Shown here piece after piece: positions 1 to 8,579 of a DNA stretch of 64,000 nucleotides. The notes beneath the pieces are model-generated. The model was not told where the DNA came from, did no database searches, and saw only the letters and a list, made by a program, of their open reading frames with translations. The DNA is from Crystallibacter sulfonylureivorans_A (GTDB lineage Bacteria; Actinomycetota; Actinomycetes; Actinomycetales; Micrococcaceae). Where the stretch lies: NCBI RefSeq assembly GCF_047607445.1, contig NZ_JBLKRT010000025.1, forward strand, positions 1 to 64,000, written 5' to 3'. How positions within the stretch are numbered: the first letter of the stretch is position 1; every line of letters starts with the position of its first letter. Both the position numbers and the translations under genes were made by a program.

Positions 1-45
1 CAACCCGAGCGGCTCGATCAGTCTATGCGCGGCGCAGGAGGAGCC

Positions 46-1257
46 TCAGGCTGCCGGATCCCTGTTTTCGATCAGCTCCGGGGCCGACAGCAGCCGGGGC
101 GTGTTCTCTAACGCTGCCGGTGCCGCGGGTTCCTCCAGCACCGTCGCGTCGAAGGCGTTGATCTTCCGCGCTGTCGGCAGCACCCTCGACTCCAAGGTCC
201 CAACGAACGAATTGTACCGCTCGACCGAGCTTTTCAGCGATGAGCCCAGCCGTGTGACGTGCTCGCCCAGCGTTCCGAGCCGCTCATAGAGCTGCCGCGA
301 CAGGTCGAAGATCTCGCGTGCATTGTCCTTGAGGACCTCCTGCCGCCAAGTGAACGCCACCGACTTGAGCGTGGCCAGCAGCGAGACGGGGGAGACCAAG
401 GCAACGCTGCGGGCGAAGGCATGGTCCAGCAGCCCGGGATCAGCATGCAGGGCGGCGGACAGCACCGCTTCCGAGGGCAGGAAACACAGCACCAATTCCG
501 GCGAGGCCTGCAGATTCTCCCAATACTTCCGCCCCGCCAACGCATCCACGTGTCCGCGGACAGCCTTGGCATGGGCGGCCAGCAGGTCGGCCCGCTGCTG
601 CTGTTCGGCAGCCGATGCTGCGGCCGGAATCTCCTGGGCCTGCAGGTAGGCGCGCAGCGGCACCTTGGCGTCCGCCACGATGGACTTCCCGCCGGGCAGC
701 CGGATCAGCATGTCCGGGCGGCCGGTCCGGTCCGCACCGGCCAGGTGGACCTGCTCATCAAAATCCACATGGGGCAGCATGCCGGCTGCCTCCACGACCC
801 GGCGCAACTGCACCTCGCCCCACTGGCCGCGCGCTGAATTGGACTGCAACGCGGAGGCGAGAGTCTGGGTGGAACGCATCAGCGCCTCGTCACTGCGCTG
901 GGCAGCGCGCAGCTGCTCGGCCAACTGGCCGAACTGCTCCACCCGGTCCCGTTCCAGCAGGCTGACCTGCTGCTGGACCAGCTTGAGCTTCTCGCCAACT
1001 GGGATCAGGGCGCGCAGCACCGTGTTCTCCTGCTCGTCCTGCGCGGAGAGCTGACGGTTCTGCTCGGACAGCATGCGGCGCTCCGCCTCCACCCCGGCGA
1101 GGCGGGCCGAGAGCTCCGCCAGCCGGTCGCCGTCGTGCTTGGCAGCGTCCTGTAGATCCGCCAGGCGGCGGCGGAAAAGGACAGCCACGGCCACGGCCCC
1201 GGCCGCGGCGCCAATGAACAAGGCCAGAAGTGCGAGAAGTACATGCGATGCATCCAT
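46..1257 (-). CDS. rmuC: DNA recombination protein RmuC
   Basis: This 403-residue protein has an N-terminal membrane anchor (residues about 5-28, rich in Leu/Ala/Val), then a long charged coiled coil (about 30-130), then the RmuC nuclease-like domain (about 140-370, starting at GQWGEVQLRRVVE and including the DAKVPL motif). RmuC proteins limit inversion at short inverted repeats, and the fold is related to restriction endonucleases. The start is the ATG at 1257, which puts the hydrophobic anchor at the very N-terminus. The gene is divergent from ychF with about 80 bp between them. Family assignment is firm; the cellular role is taken from the family. Confidence 0.93.
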   Translation of the reverse strand: MDASHVLLALLALFIGAAAGAVAVAVLFRRRLADLQDAAKHDGDRLAELSARLAGVEAERRMLSEQNRQLSAQDEQENTVLRALIPVGEKLKLVQQQVSLLERDRVEQFGQLAEQLRAAQRSDEALMRSTQTLASALQSNSARGQWGEVQLRRVVEAAGMLPHVDFDEQVHLAGADRTGRPDMLIRLPGGKSIVADAKVPLRAYLQAQEIPAAASAAEQQQRADLLAAHAKAVRGHVDALAGRKYWENLQASPELVLCFLPSEAVLSAALHADPGLLDHAFARSVALVSPVSLLATLKSVAFTWRQEVLKDNAREIFDLSRQLYERLGTLGEHVTRLGSSLKSSVERYNSFVGTLESRVLPTARKINAFDATVLEEPAAPAALENTPRLLSAPELIENRDPAA

Positions 1258-1335
1258 GCCTTCACGATGCCAGCTGCCTCGGACAAAACAGGGAACGCCG
1301 GTGGTTGTGTCCCGGCCACGGTATCCTTGACTACC

Positions 1336-2421
1336 GTGGCTCTAACTATTGGCATCGTCGGACTGCCCAACGTCGGCAAATCAACCCTCTTCAACGCGCT
1401 GACCCGCAACAGCGTGCTCGCGGCAAACTATCCGTTCGCCACCATCGAGCCGAACGTCGGCGTGGTTTCCTTGCCGGACCCCCGGCTGGACCAGCTGGCC
1501 GGGATCTTCGGGTCGCAGCGGATCCTGCCGGCAACCGTGTCCTTCGTGGACATCGCCGGCATCGTCAAGGGCGCCTCCGAAGGTGAAGGGCTGGGCAACC
1601 AGTTCCTGGCCAACATCCGCGAAGCACAGGCCATTGCCCAGGTCATCCGCGTCTTCGACGACCCCGACGTGGTGCACGTGGACGGCAAGGTGGACCCGCG
1701 CTCGGACATGGAGACCATCAACACCGAGCTGATCCTGGCCGACCTGCAGACCCTGGAGAAGGCCATTCCGCGGGTTGAGAAGGAAGTCAAGATCAAGAAG
1801 CGCGACGCCGCCGAGCTGGCCGCCATGCAGGCGGCGCAGAAGGTGCTGGAGCGCGGCGACACCGTCTTCGCCTCGGTGGAGAGCGACAAGCTGGACGTGG
1901 AGAACCTCAAGGAACTGAGCCTGCTCACCGCCAAGCCGTTCATCTACGTGTTCAACGTGGACGACGCCGTGCTCGCCAGCCCGGAGCGCCAGGCCGAACT
2001 GCGCGCGCTCGTGGAGCCGGCCGACTGTGTCTTCCTGGACGCCAAGCTGGAGGCGGACCTCGTGGAGCTGGACGAGGAAGAAGCCCGCGAAATGCTGGAG
2101 ATGAACGGCCAGGACGAATCCGGGCTGGACCAGCTAGCACGGGTTGGCTTCCACACCCTGGGCCTGCAGACCTACTTGACCGCGGGGCCGAAGGAAGCCC
2201 GCGCCTGGACCATCAACCGGGGCGATACTGCGCCGCAGGCCGCCGGCGTCATCCACTCGGACTTCCAGCGCGGTTTTATTAAGGCCGAAGTGGTTTCATT
2301 CGCCGACCTGGTTGACGCAGGGTCCATGGCCGAAGCCAAGTCCCGCGGCAAGGTGCGGATTGAAGGCAAGGAATACGTGATGGCCGACGGCGACGTGGTC
2401 GAATTCCGCTTCAATGTCTGA
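1336..2421 (+). CDS. ychF: Redox-regulated ATPase YchF (Obg-family)
   Basis: Universal ribosome-associated P-loop ATPase. The GTG at 1336 is chosen because it gives MALTIGIVGLPNVGKST with the P-loop at residues 9-17 and a 361-residue protein, the usual family length; the frame stays open upstream but that part does not resemble the family. The G4 position reads NVDD rather than NKxD, in line with the ATP preference of YchF. A C-terminal TGS domain ends in DVVEFRFNV. The stop overlaps the start of the next gene by 8 bases. A second, diverged copy of the last codons occurs at 10308-10334, so the 3' end has probably served as an insertion site. Confidence 0.97.
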   Translation: MALTIGIVGLPNVGKSTLFNALTRNSVLAANYPFATIEPNVGVVSLPDPRLDQLAGIFGSQRILPATVSFVDIAGIVKGASEGEGLGNQFLANIREAQAIAQVIRVFDDPDVVHVDGKVDPRSDMETINTELILADLQTLEKAIPRVEKEVKIKKRDAAELAAMQAAQKVLERGDTVFASVESDKLDVENLKELSLLTAKPFIYVFNVDDAVLASPERQAELRALVEPADCVFLDAKLEADLVELDEEEAREMLEMNGQDESGLDQLARVGFHTLGLQTYLTAGPKEARAWTINRGDTAPQAAGVIHSDFQRGFIKAEVVSFADLVDAGSMAEAKSRGKVRIEGKEYVMADGDVVEFRFNV

Positions 2422-2806
2422 CGCTTTGCCGGCCTGCCCGGAGTGCCATGAGGCGTACACCTACGAGCAGGGTGCCTTGCTTGTGTGCCCGATGTGCGGG
2501 CACGAATGGCCAAAAGACTCGGCCGAGACCACTGTCGAGACCACTGTCGAGACCACGCCCGAGGCCGCGCACGAAACCGCTCTGATCAAGGATGCCGTTG
2601 GCAATGTGCTCGCCGACGGTGACACAGTCACGATCGTCAAGGACCTCAAGGTCAAGGGTGCCGGTGGCGGTGTGATGAAGGTCGGCACGAAGGTGCGTGG
2701 AATCCGACTCATTGAGGACGGCGTGGGGGATCACGACATCGATGCGACCGTTCCCGGCTTTGGGCGGATGCAACTGAAGTCCAGCGTGGTGAAGAAGGTC
2801 CTCTAA
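2414..2806 (+). CDS. yjdM: YjdM/PhnA-family zinc-ribbon protein
   Basis: 130 residues. The N-terminus carries a zinc ribbon (CPECHEAYTYEQGALLVCPMCGHEW, two CxxC pairs) and the C-terminus has the PhnA/YjdM beta-barrel signature (LADGDTVTIVKDLKVKGAGG ... GTKVRGIRL). It was once called alkylphosphonate uptake protein, but the real function is unknown. The two domains are joined by an ETTVETTVETT linker encoded by a 12-bp tandem repeat starting at 2525. Its ATG lies inside the last codons of ychF, which suggests translational coupling, or that an insertion brought the gene into contact with ychF. Confidence 0.9.
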   Translation: MSDALPACPECHEAYTYEQGALLVCPMCGHEWPKDSAETTVETTVETTPEAAHETALIKDAVGNVLADGDTVTIVKDLKVKGAGGGVMKVGTKVRGIRLIEDGVGDHDIDATVPGFGRMQLKSSVVKKVL

Positions 2807-3309
2807 CCGGCGGCAATTCCCAATGCATAAGGGTTTCATCGTCGACGAGCCTGTCCACACCTGGAAGCCCACGTTTGCCATTGCACAGGGCGAGTCAAAT
2901 ATTCTGGTCTTTGCGTGAAACAGCATCTTTCAGAGGACCGTTGCGACCGAGGACGGGTGGGACGTAATGGTCGAGCTCTACGGCTCGACATCTGATTGGC
3001 CTTCTCATCCCCGTCGGATTCTGCCGCAGCCAGGCCTTGATGCGAAAACTCTGGGTTCGCGTTTCTGGTTGAGACGTTTGGCAAGCAGCAAGCCCCGGAG
3101 TCGACTTGCGTTCCGAGGCGTGGGGGAGCCAGGGACATCTTTCTTCGACGGCTCCGGGCCGCGCTAACGGGAAGACCTCATCTGACGCCCTCACCCCCAT
3201 AAGGTAAGGGATGCTCTCGACGGCGAGGGCGCTGGTGAGGCGGCGGGCGCCGCGCCTGGGGGTCCCGGCCATTAGGGTGGCGCTTGTCATCCCGTCTTTC
3301 ATCAAGCGG
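2807..3309. other. Non-coding gap, no recognisable gene
   Basis: About 500 bases between yjdM and the dehydrogenase. A 31-codon frame at 2824-2919 (starting MHKGFIVDEPVHTWKP) is the only short frame that reads naturally; it has no convincing ribosome binding site and no family match that I recognise. Longer frames on either strand have compositions typical of random high-GC DNA. Nothing like an integrase or transposase remnant was seen. Confidence 0.5.
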
Positions 3310-4158
3310 TCAGCCGTAGTCGTAGAATCCTTTGCCAACGGAGCGGCCCAGCCTGCCCTGGTCGATGAAATCCCGTTTAAGGATGTCCGCGAACCGTTTC
3401 AGTTCCGGGTCTTGGCTGCGGCTGTTGAACTGGTACGGGGTTTCCATGCCGATGATGTCGTAGATTTCGAACGGGCCGAGGGGCGCTCCGGTCGATTGGC
3501 GCCAGGTGAGGTCGATGGTTGCTGTGTCGGCGACGTCCCGGACGTAGAGTTTGGCGGCCTCGGCGAGCATTGGAATGAGCAGTGAGTTCACGATGTAGCC
3601 TGGCTGCTCTTTTTTGAGTCGGATGGCCACCATGCCGATCTCTTCGGCGAACGCGGCAACAGCTTCGAGGCATTGCGGGTCGGTGCCAGGGTGTCCCATG
3701 ACCTCCGCCGTGTTCTGGCGCCAGACTTCGTTGGCGAAGTGCAGGGCCAGAAACTTCTCCGGGCGGTCGGTGGCGTCGGCGATGCTGCCGGGCAGCAGGG
3801 TGGACGAGTTCGTGGCGAACACGGTCTTGGGCGGGGCCAGCGTTCCGACCTTCGCCCATATTGCGCGCTTGATCTCCAGGACCTCAGGCACCGCTTCGAC
3901 GACGAGGTCGGCCTCCTTCAGCGCCACGGCCAGATCGCTGGTAAGGCGGATACGCCGGACTGCGGCGCTCAGTTTCTCTGGCGTGGCGTCGGGCAGGTCA
4001 CGCAGGTACAGCGGTTTGAGATAGTCCCAGCGGCTGGCGAGTTTCGAGAGGATCTGGTCGTTGAGGTCATAGGCTAGGACGCTCTTACCGTGATAAGCCG
4101 CTTGGAAAGCGATTTGGGAACCGAGTACGCCGGTGCCCAGCACGGTGATGTTCTGCAT
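3310..4158 (-). CDS. 3-hydroxyacyl-CoA dehydrogenase (NAD-dependent)
   Basis: 282 residues from the ATG at 4158, preceded by a good AGGAG site (frame upstream of it is not family-like). The N-terminal Rossmann fold has GTGVLG at 8-13, TNSSTL at 116-121 and the catalytic-His region LHFANEVW with H140; the C-terminal helical domain includes GYIVNSLLIPML and ends GKGFYDYG. It should oxidise a 3-hydroxyacyl-CoA to the 3-keto form in beta-oxidation. It is the last gene of the operon that starts at 8396, so it probably handles the hydroxyacid released by the monooxygenase and hydrolase upstream. The exact substrate cannot be told. Confidence 0.92.
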   Translation of the reverse strand: MQNITVLGTGVLGSQIAFQAAYHGKSVLAYDLNDQILSKLASRWDYLKPLYLRDLPDATPEKLSAAVRRIRLTSDLAVALKEADLVVEAVPEVLEIKRAIWAKVGTLAPPKTVFATNSSTLLPGSIADATDRPEKFLALHFANEVWRQNTAEVMGHPGTDPQCLEAVAAFAEEIGMVAIRLKKEQPGYIVNSLLIPMLAEAAKLYVRDVADTATIDLTWRQSTGAPLGPFEIYDIIGMETPYQFNSRSQDPELKRFADILKRDFIDQGRLGRSVGKGFYDYG

Positions 4159-4262
4159 GGTGACTCCTGACGGTTGTTGGAGGCGTGAATCAAACTTTTT
4201 GTGAAGGACGGACAGTGGCGCGGCTCTTTCTGCCCTCGCCACTGTCCGTCCCCGGGTTCGCC

Positions 4263-5846
4263 TTAGAAGGGCGTGTTTCCGGTGATCGATGCAGCGGCCT
4301 TCACTCCGATCAACACGGCCGGGGCGTTGGTGTTGCCGGAGGTCACCTGCGGCATGATTGAGGCGTCAGCTACGCGGATACCCTGAAGGCCGTGCACGCG
4401 GAAGGATTCGGGATCCACGACGGCATTCTCCCCGACCCCCATAGCGCACGTGCCTACCTGGTGGTGGTAGGTGGTGGTCGTGTTCCGGATGTACTCGACC
4501 AGTTCGTCGTCGGAGTCCCCCACCTGGGGCCCGGGAAAGATTTCCGAGGCGCCCCACTCGGCCAGCGCGGGCTGCCGGGCGATCGACCGGCACTGGCGCA
4601 GGGAGAACAGCATTGCCTCAAGGTCCGCCTGTTCGGTGTAGGCGCCGAGGTCAATTCTCACCGGGTCGTCGGCACCCGGCCCCGACAGGGTCAGAGAACC
4701 GCGCGAGGCCGGCCGCACCATGCCCGCGAGCAGGGAGAACCCCTCGTCCGGCCCCTCCATGAGTTGCCCTGCGGTGTTCGTATACATCGGTACGGAAAAG
4801 AAGATCGGCTGGGTATCCGGAACCGCCTGGTCCGGACTGGACTTGGCCCAGTAGTGCACCTGCGCGGCGGCCACCTCCGGCGCCGGCATCGGCTTCTCGG
4901 TAGTGCAAACCACGGGCACCAGAAGGTGGTCGTGCAGGTTCCTCCCGACACCTGGTAGGTCCAAGGCCAGATCCACGCCCACCTCGCGAAGGTGGTCGGC
5001 CGGTCCGACGCCCGAGCGCAGCAGCAGCTCGGCCGAGCCGATGGCCCCGGCGGTGAGGATGACCTCCTGCGCAGAGTAGGTCACTGTCCGGTCGTCACAG
5101 ATCAACTCGACACCGGTGACCGTGCCGTCGTCGATGACGAGCCGGTGCGCGCGGGCGCCGGTCACGAGCCTGAGCCGCGGGTGGTCAGCGACCGGCTTGA
5201 GGTACGCGCGCCAAGTGTTGAACCGGACGTTGTCCCGCAGGTTCAACTGCATCCAGCCCACGCCCTCCACCGAGCCGGAGTTGTAGTCAGGATTCTCCGC
5301 AATGCCTTCCTGGACGGTTGCGTCATACATGGCTTGCTGGACAGGGTGGCGCGGGTATTCAGTAGTGACGTCTAAGAGACCGTCAAAGCCGCGGGTCTTC
5401 GCATCACCGTCGGGGTAGGCCTCGATGGCCTTGAAGTAGGGCAGGACCTCGTCCCAGGACCAGCCCGTGCAGCCGCTCTTCGCCCAGGAGTCGAAGTCCC
5501 TCCGGTCGCCGCGGACCCAGATGGTCGCGTTCAGGGCGTGCGAGCCGCCGAGCACTTTGCCGCGGGGGATGTGCACGCGGCGCCCGTTCAGCTCGGTCTG
5601 GGGTTCGGTGTAGTAGTTCCAGTCCACAGCGGAGCCCCACAGGAACCCCAGCCGGGAGACGTCGTCGATGTCCGGGTTGATGTCGTGGTCGCCGGCCTCC
5701 ACGAGGGTGACTGAGTGCCCGGCGTCGAGCAGCCGGCGGGTGAGCACGCAGCCGGCCGATCCGGCGCCGATCACCAGGAAATCGGTGGGGCTCTCCGCGG
5801 CCTCACCGGGGATGGTGCGGGCTGCCGTGGAATGTTCCTTTTGCAT
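4263..5846 (-). CDS. GMC-family FAD alcohol oxidoreductase
   Basis: 527 residues from the ATG at 5846, with a GGAGGAA ribosome site just upstream. The FAD motif GAGSAG is at 27-32, the GMC signature GKVLGGSHALNATIWVRG follows at about 95, and the catalytic pair region is HH at 461-462 with Asn505 in SGNTNAP. The family (choline dehydrogenase, alcohol dehydrogenases) oxidises alcohols to aldehydes or ketones. The neighbours, a Baeyer-Villiger monooxygenase and a lactone-type hydrolase, suggest that here it makes the ketone for the monooxygenase. An open frame continues far upstream antisense-like to the next gene but is not part of the protein. Confidence 0.93.
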   Translation of the reverse strand: MQKEHSTAARTIPGEAAESPTDFLVIGAGSAGCVLTRRLLDAGHSVTLVEAGDHDINPDIDDVSRLGFLWGSAVDWNYYTEPQTELNGRRVHIPRGKVLGGSHALNATIWVRGDRRDFDSWAKSGCTGWSWDEVLPYFKAIEAYPDGDAKTRGFDGLLDVTTEYPRHPVQQAMYDATVQEGIAENPDYNSGSVEGVGWMQLNLRDNVRFNTWRAYLKPVADHPRLRLVTGARAHRLVIDDGTVTGVELICDDRTVTYSAQEVILTAGAIGSAELLLRSGVGPADHLREVGVDLALDLPGVGRNLHDHLLVPVVCTTEKPMPAPEVAAAQVHYWAKSSPDQAVPDTQPIFFSVPMYTNTAGQLMEGPDEGFSLLAGMVRPASRGSLTLSGPGADDPVRIDLGAYTEQADLEAMLFSLRQCRSIARQPALAEWGASEIFPGPQVGDSDDELVEYIRNTTTTYHHQVGTCAMGVGENAVVDPESFRVHGLQGIRVADASIMPQVTSGNTNAPAVLIGVKAAASITGNTPF

Positions 5847-5968
5847 ATGTTCCTCCAACGTGGTTTCTGACGTGCCTAGCGTCTGGGTTAGTGCGGAAGG
5901 TTCCTGGCGCGGTAGCTGTCCAGGCAATGGCATCGCGGTCGAGCCCTTGTGAGGGCGAGGTGGCGTCC

Positions 5969-7507
5969 CTATGAAGTGCTGGTGATCAGCTCTTCCTGGA
6001 ACCGCACCATGTAGGCATCGGGCTGGAAGCGCTCCATGGTCTCGCGAAAGGCGTACGAGAAGTCTGGCCAGACGAGGGTAAGGCGGCCGTTGCGCGGGTC
6101 CAGGTACCAACTGCTGCAGCCGCCGTCCAACCAAACGGTGCCCCGCCCCAGTTCGTGCAGTTCTCGGCCGAACTCCTCCTCGGCGGCTTTCTGCACCTCG
6201 AGCCGGCTGACGTCCCGGTCCTGGCACCAGTCCAGTGCCTCCATGACGTGATCCAGTTGCGCCTCGACGGTGTAGAACACAGAGGTGTGCCCGGTGGCCG
6301 CTGCTGGAGCCGAGAGAATGAACATGTTCGGGTATCCATTGACCGTCATGGTCTGGAAAGCCTGCAGCCCGTCGGCCCACTTGTCTTCCAGGGACGTCCC
6401 GTTTAGCCCGTGGATCAGACGGGCATAAGGCGGGTTGTAAGCGTCGAACCCGGTCGCCAGAATCAGGACGTCTAGGTCGTAGGCCGCCCCGGAAGCCGCT
6501 GACACGGCGTTGCCTTCGACGCCGACCACAGCGGAGTCCTCGAGGAGGACATGGTCCTGGTTCAAGGTTGCGAAGTAGTCGTCGGAGAAAAGAACGCGCT
6601 TGCAGCCGATGGCGTAGTCCGGGGTGAGCTTTTCCCGCAGTTCGGGGTCGGCAATCTGGGATTCGCGGAACTGTGTGGCGGCGGCGGTGGCGCGTTCCAT
6701 TGCTGGGGCCACGCCACGTTTCTCGGCATAGGTGTTTTCCGCCTGCCAATAGATCGCTTGGCGGTGTTCCTGCAATGCGTCCGGGTCCCGCGCGAACAGG
6801 CCCTTCTCGGCATCGGTGTAGGGGCGGTTCATGCGTGGCAGCACGTAGGCTGCGCTGCGTTGGAAGACCACGAGCTCCGAGGCGACCTTTGCCATCTCCG
6901 GGATAATCTGGATTGCCGAGGCGCCAGTGCCGACAACTCCGATTCTTTTGCCCTGCAGTGGGACATCGTGGCGCCAAGCCGCTGAATGGAACATCTCGCC
7001 CTGGAAGTCTTCGATGCCGGGCACGTTCGGGGTCTTGCCGTTCACGAGTAGGCCCATGGCCGGTACGAAGAAGCGGGAGCGGTACACTCCTTGGGATGTT
7101 CGGATGATCCAGCGCTGCTGGTCCTCGCTCCAGCTGGCGTCCTCCAGAGCGGTGTTGAAGCGGCAATGGGGAAGGACTCCTTCCTCCTGCGCGGTCTGGC
7201 GCATGTACTCATAGATTTCGCCGCCGGGCGCCCGCACCATGGACCAGTGCGGGTTAGGGCGGAAGGAATAGGAGTATAGGTGGGAGGGGACGTCGCAATG
7301 TATGCCTGGATAGGTGTTGTCCCGCCAAGTTCCTCCAACGTCGTGGCCTCTGTCGATCATGAGGAAAGAGTGCTTTCCCGACCGGGCCAGATGCACAGCC
7401 AGGCCCAGACCGGCGAGGCCGGCGCCGGATATCAAGACATCGACGTCTTCCATGACCTCGGTGTCGAGGCGGTGAGCAGGGGCGGGGTTCTGTGTTGTCT
7501 GGTGCAT
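5969..7507 (-). CDS. Flavin-containing Baeyer-Villiger-type monooxygenase
   Basis: 512 residues from the ATG at 7507 (AAGGAAG site upstream). Two Rossmann motifs are visible, GAGLAG at 28-33 for FAD and GTGASA at 193-198 for NADPH. Between them lies a perfect Baeyer-Villiger fingerprint, FxGxxxHxxxW, at 168-178. GGTWRDNTYPG at 58-68 is also typical. Such enzymes insert oxygen next to a ketone to give an ester or lactone. The gene sits between an alcohol dehydrogenase and a hydrolase gene in one operon, which fits a route from alcohol to ketone to lactone to hydroxyacid. The natural ketone is unknown. Confidence 0.93.
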   Translation of the reverse strand: MHQTTQNPAPAHRLDTEVMEDVDVLISGAGLAGLGLAVHLARSGKHSFLMIDRGHDVGGTWRDNTYPGIHCDVPSHLYSYSFRPNPHWSMVRAPGGEIYEYMRQTAQEEGVLPHCRFNTALEDASWSEDQQRWIIRTSQGVYRSRFFVPAMGLLVNGKTPNVPGIEDFQGEMFHSAAWRHDVPLQGKRIGVVGTGASAIQIIPEMAKVASELVVFQRSAAYVLPRMNRPYTDAEKGLFARDPDALQEHRQAIYWQAENTYAEKRGVAPAMERATAAATQFRESQIADPELREKLTPDYAIGCKRVLFSDDYFATLNQDHVLLEDSAVVGVEGNAVSAASGAAYDLDVLILATGFDAYNPPYARLIHGLNGTSLEDKWADGLQAFQTMTVNGYPNMFILSAPAAATGHTSVFYTVEAQLDHVMEALDWCQDRDVSRLEVQKAAEEEFGRELHELGRGTVWLDGGCSSWYLDPRNGRLTLVWPDFSYAFRETMERFQPDAYMVRFQEELITSTS

Positions 7508-7538
7508 CAGGGCTTCCTTCGGATCGTGTATTGGCTGG

Positions 7539-8396
7539 TCATGCCACAAGGTTGGGAATGGTGACCCCTGCCGGATGGCGGGTCGGGTCGGAGTGGAAAT
7601 GATCGAGGCTGCGCACCAGCTCGGCGGTGCGCTCATAGATCACTGCATGCCCTGCGGTGATCTCTTGGAAACGGGCATCGTGGATTCCGCCGAAGAGCAG
7701 CTTGGTCTGGCGGAGAGGCACGAGCTGGTCGTGCGTGCACCCGATGACGAGCGTGCGCGCCTGTATCCGGGCCAGCTCGTCGGTGATGTCGATGCGATCG
7801 TTGAGGTCCATCTGGCGAGCGACCACATCCGTCATGGTCAGCGTCTGGATGATCTGATCCGCCATCCCGGGCGGCATGCTGTCCTGCGAAGGACCTCCGA
7901 AGAAGTGGTTGAACATGTAGGTGGACAGCGCAGGCGACCCGCTGGACCAAAGATCGGCCCACACCCGGTTGAACAGGCGCTGTTGCTGACCGGTAGCGGC
8001 CCAGCCCGCGATGAGAACGAGCTGATCCACAGCCTCCGGCCGCCTGGCCGCGACGGCGGCAGCCACTACAGCTCCGAGGGAGTACCCGACCAATGTGGTC
8101 GGGCCTGACGGGACTACCTCATCCAAGAGGGTCTCCACCTGAAGGACAAGATCAGCGAGTTCTAGCGCAGCCCCATCAGATGTGGAGGAATCCATGTCCA
8201 GTCCGTACACCTTGGCCTTGGGGGCCAGCAATGACGCGATCTCACCGAAGTGCTCCGGGAAAGTTCCCGAGGTCCCGTGGACGAATACAAGCTGGCCGGC
8301 GCCCGCTTGTTCCTTGCCTCCCTCGTAGTAGGTCACTTTCCGGCCAGAGACTTCCAAATGGCCTGCTGGGTCAATGCGGAAGGGCTTCAAGGGCAT
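7539..8396 (-). CDS. Alpha/beta hydrolase, likely ester/lactone hydrolase
   Basis: 285 residues. The oxyanion region is HGTSG at 40-44, the nucleophile elbow is GYSLG with Ser106, and Asp223 (THDQLVP) and His250 (TAGHAV) complete the catalytic triad. It is the first gene of the minus-strand operon; AGGAG lies almost against the ATG, so initiation may be weak. Position directly before a Baeyer-Villiger monooxygenase gene is typical for enzymes that open the lactone or ester product. The promoter must lie in the 183-bp region shared with the divergent GntR gene. Confidence 0.9.
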   Translation of the reverse strand: MPLKPFRIDPAGHLEVSGRKVTYYEGGKEQAGAGQLVFVHGTSGTFPEHFGEIASLLAPKAKVYGLDMDSSTSDGAALELADLVLQVETLLDEVVPSGPTTLVGYSLGAVVAAAVAARRPEAVDQLVLIAGWAATGQQQRLFNRVWADLWSSGSPALSTYMFNHFFGGPSQDSMPPGMADQIIQTLTMTDVVARQMDLNDRIDITDELARIQARTLVIGCTHDQLVPLRQTKLLFGGIHDARFQEITAGHAVIYERTAELVRSLDHFHSDPTRHPAGVTIPNLVA

Positions 8397-8520
8397 CTCC
8401 TAGTTAGAGGGGTGGGACGGGCCAACGGCTTTGCGTCTCCCGAGGCTGACGTACTACAAGGGGAAGGCTAGTATGTGATCTAAGCCATAAAGAACATGAT
8501 GAATGGACAATAACGAATGC

Positions 8521-8539
8521 TCTATTGGGTGTCAATAGA
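8521..8539. promoter_or_regulatory. Palindromic operator candidate for the GntR regulator
   Basis: A perfect inverted repeat TCTATTG-GGTGT-CAATAGA (7-base arms, 5-base spacer) lies 41 bases before the GntR start codon and 125 bases before the hydrolase start, inside the divergent promoter region. FadR/GntR-type repressors bind short palindromes like this, usually next to their own gene. Assignment as the operator is inference from position and symmetry. Confidence 0.55.
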
Positions 8540-8579
8540 CTTGTCTTAGGTTCACGAGAGGAAACAGGAGGGATTGCGC

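Noticed and set aside
2895..3338. 147-codon minus-strand frame
   Set aside because: Low-complexity, Arg/Pro/Ser-rich and overlaps the end of the dehydrogenase; no family match.
5847..7166. N-terminal extension of the GMC oxidoreductase
   Set aside because: The frame is open but overlaps the monooxygenase gene in the same direction and has random composition; the ATG at 5846 has a good ribosome site.
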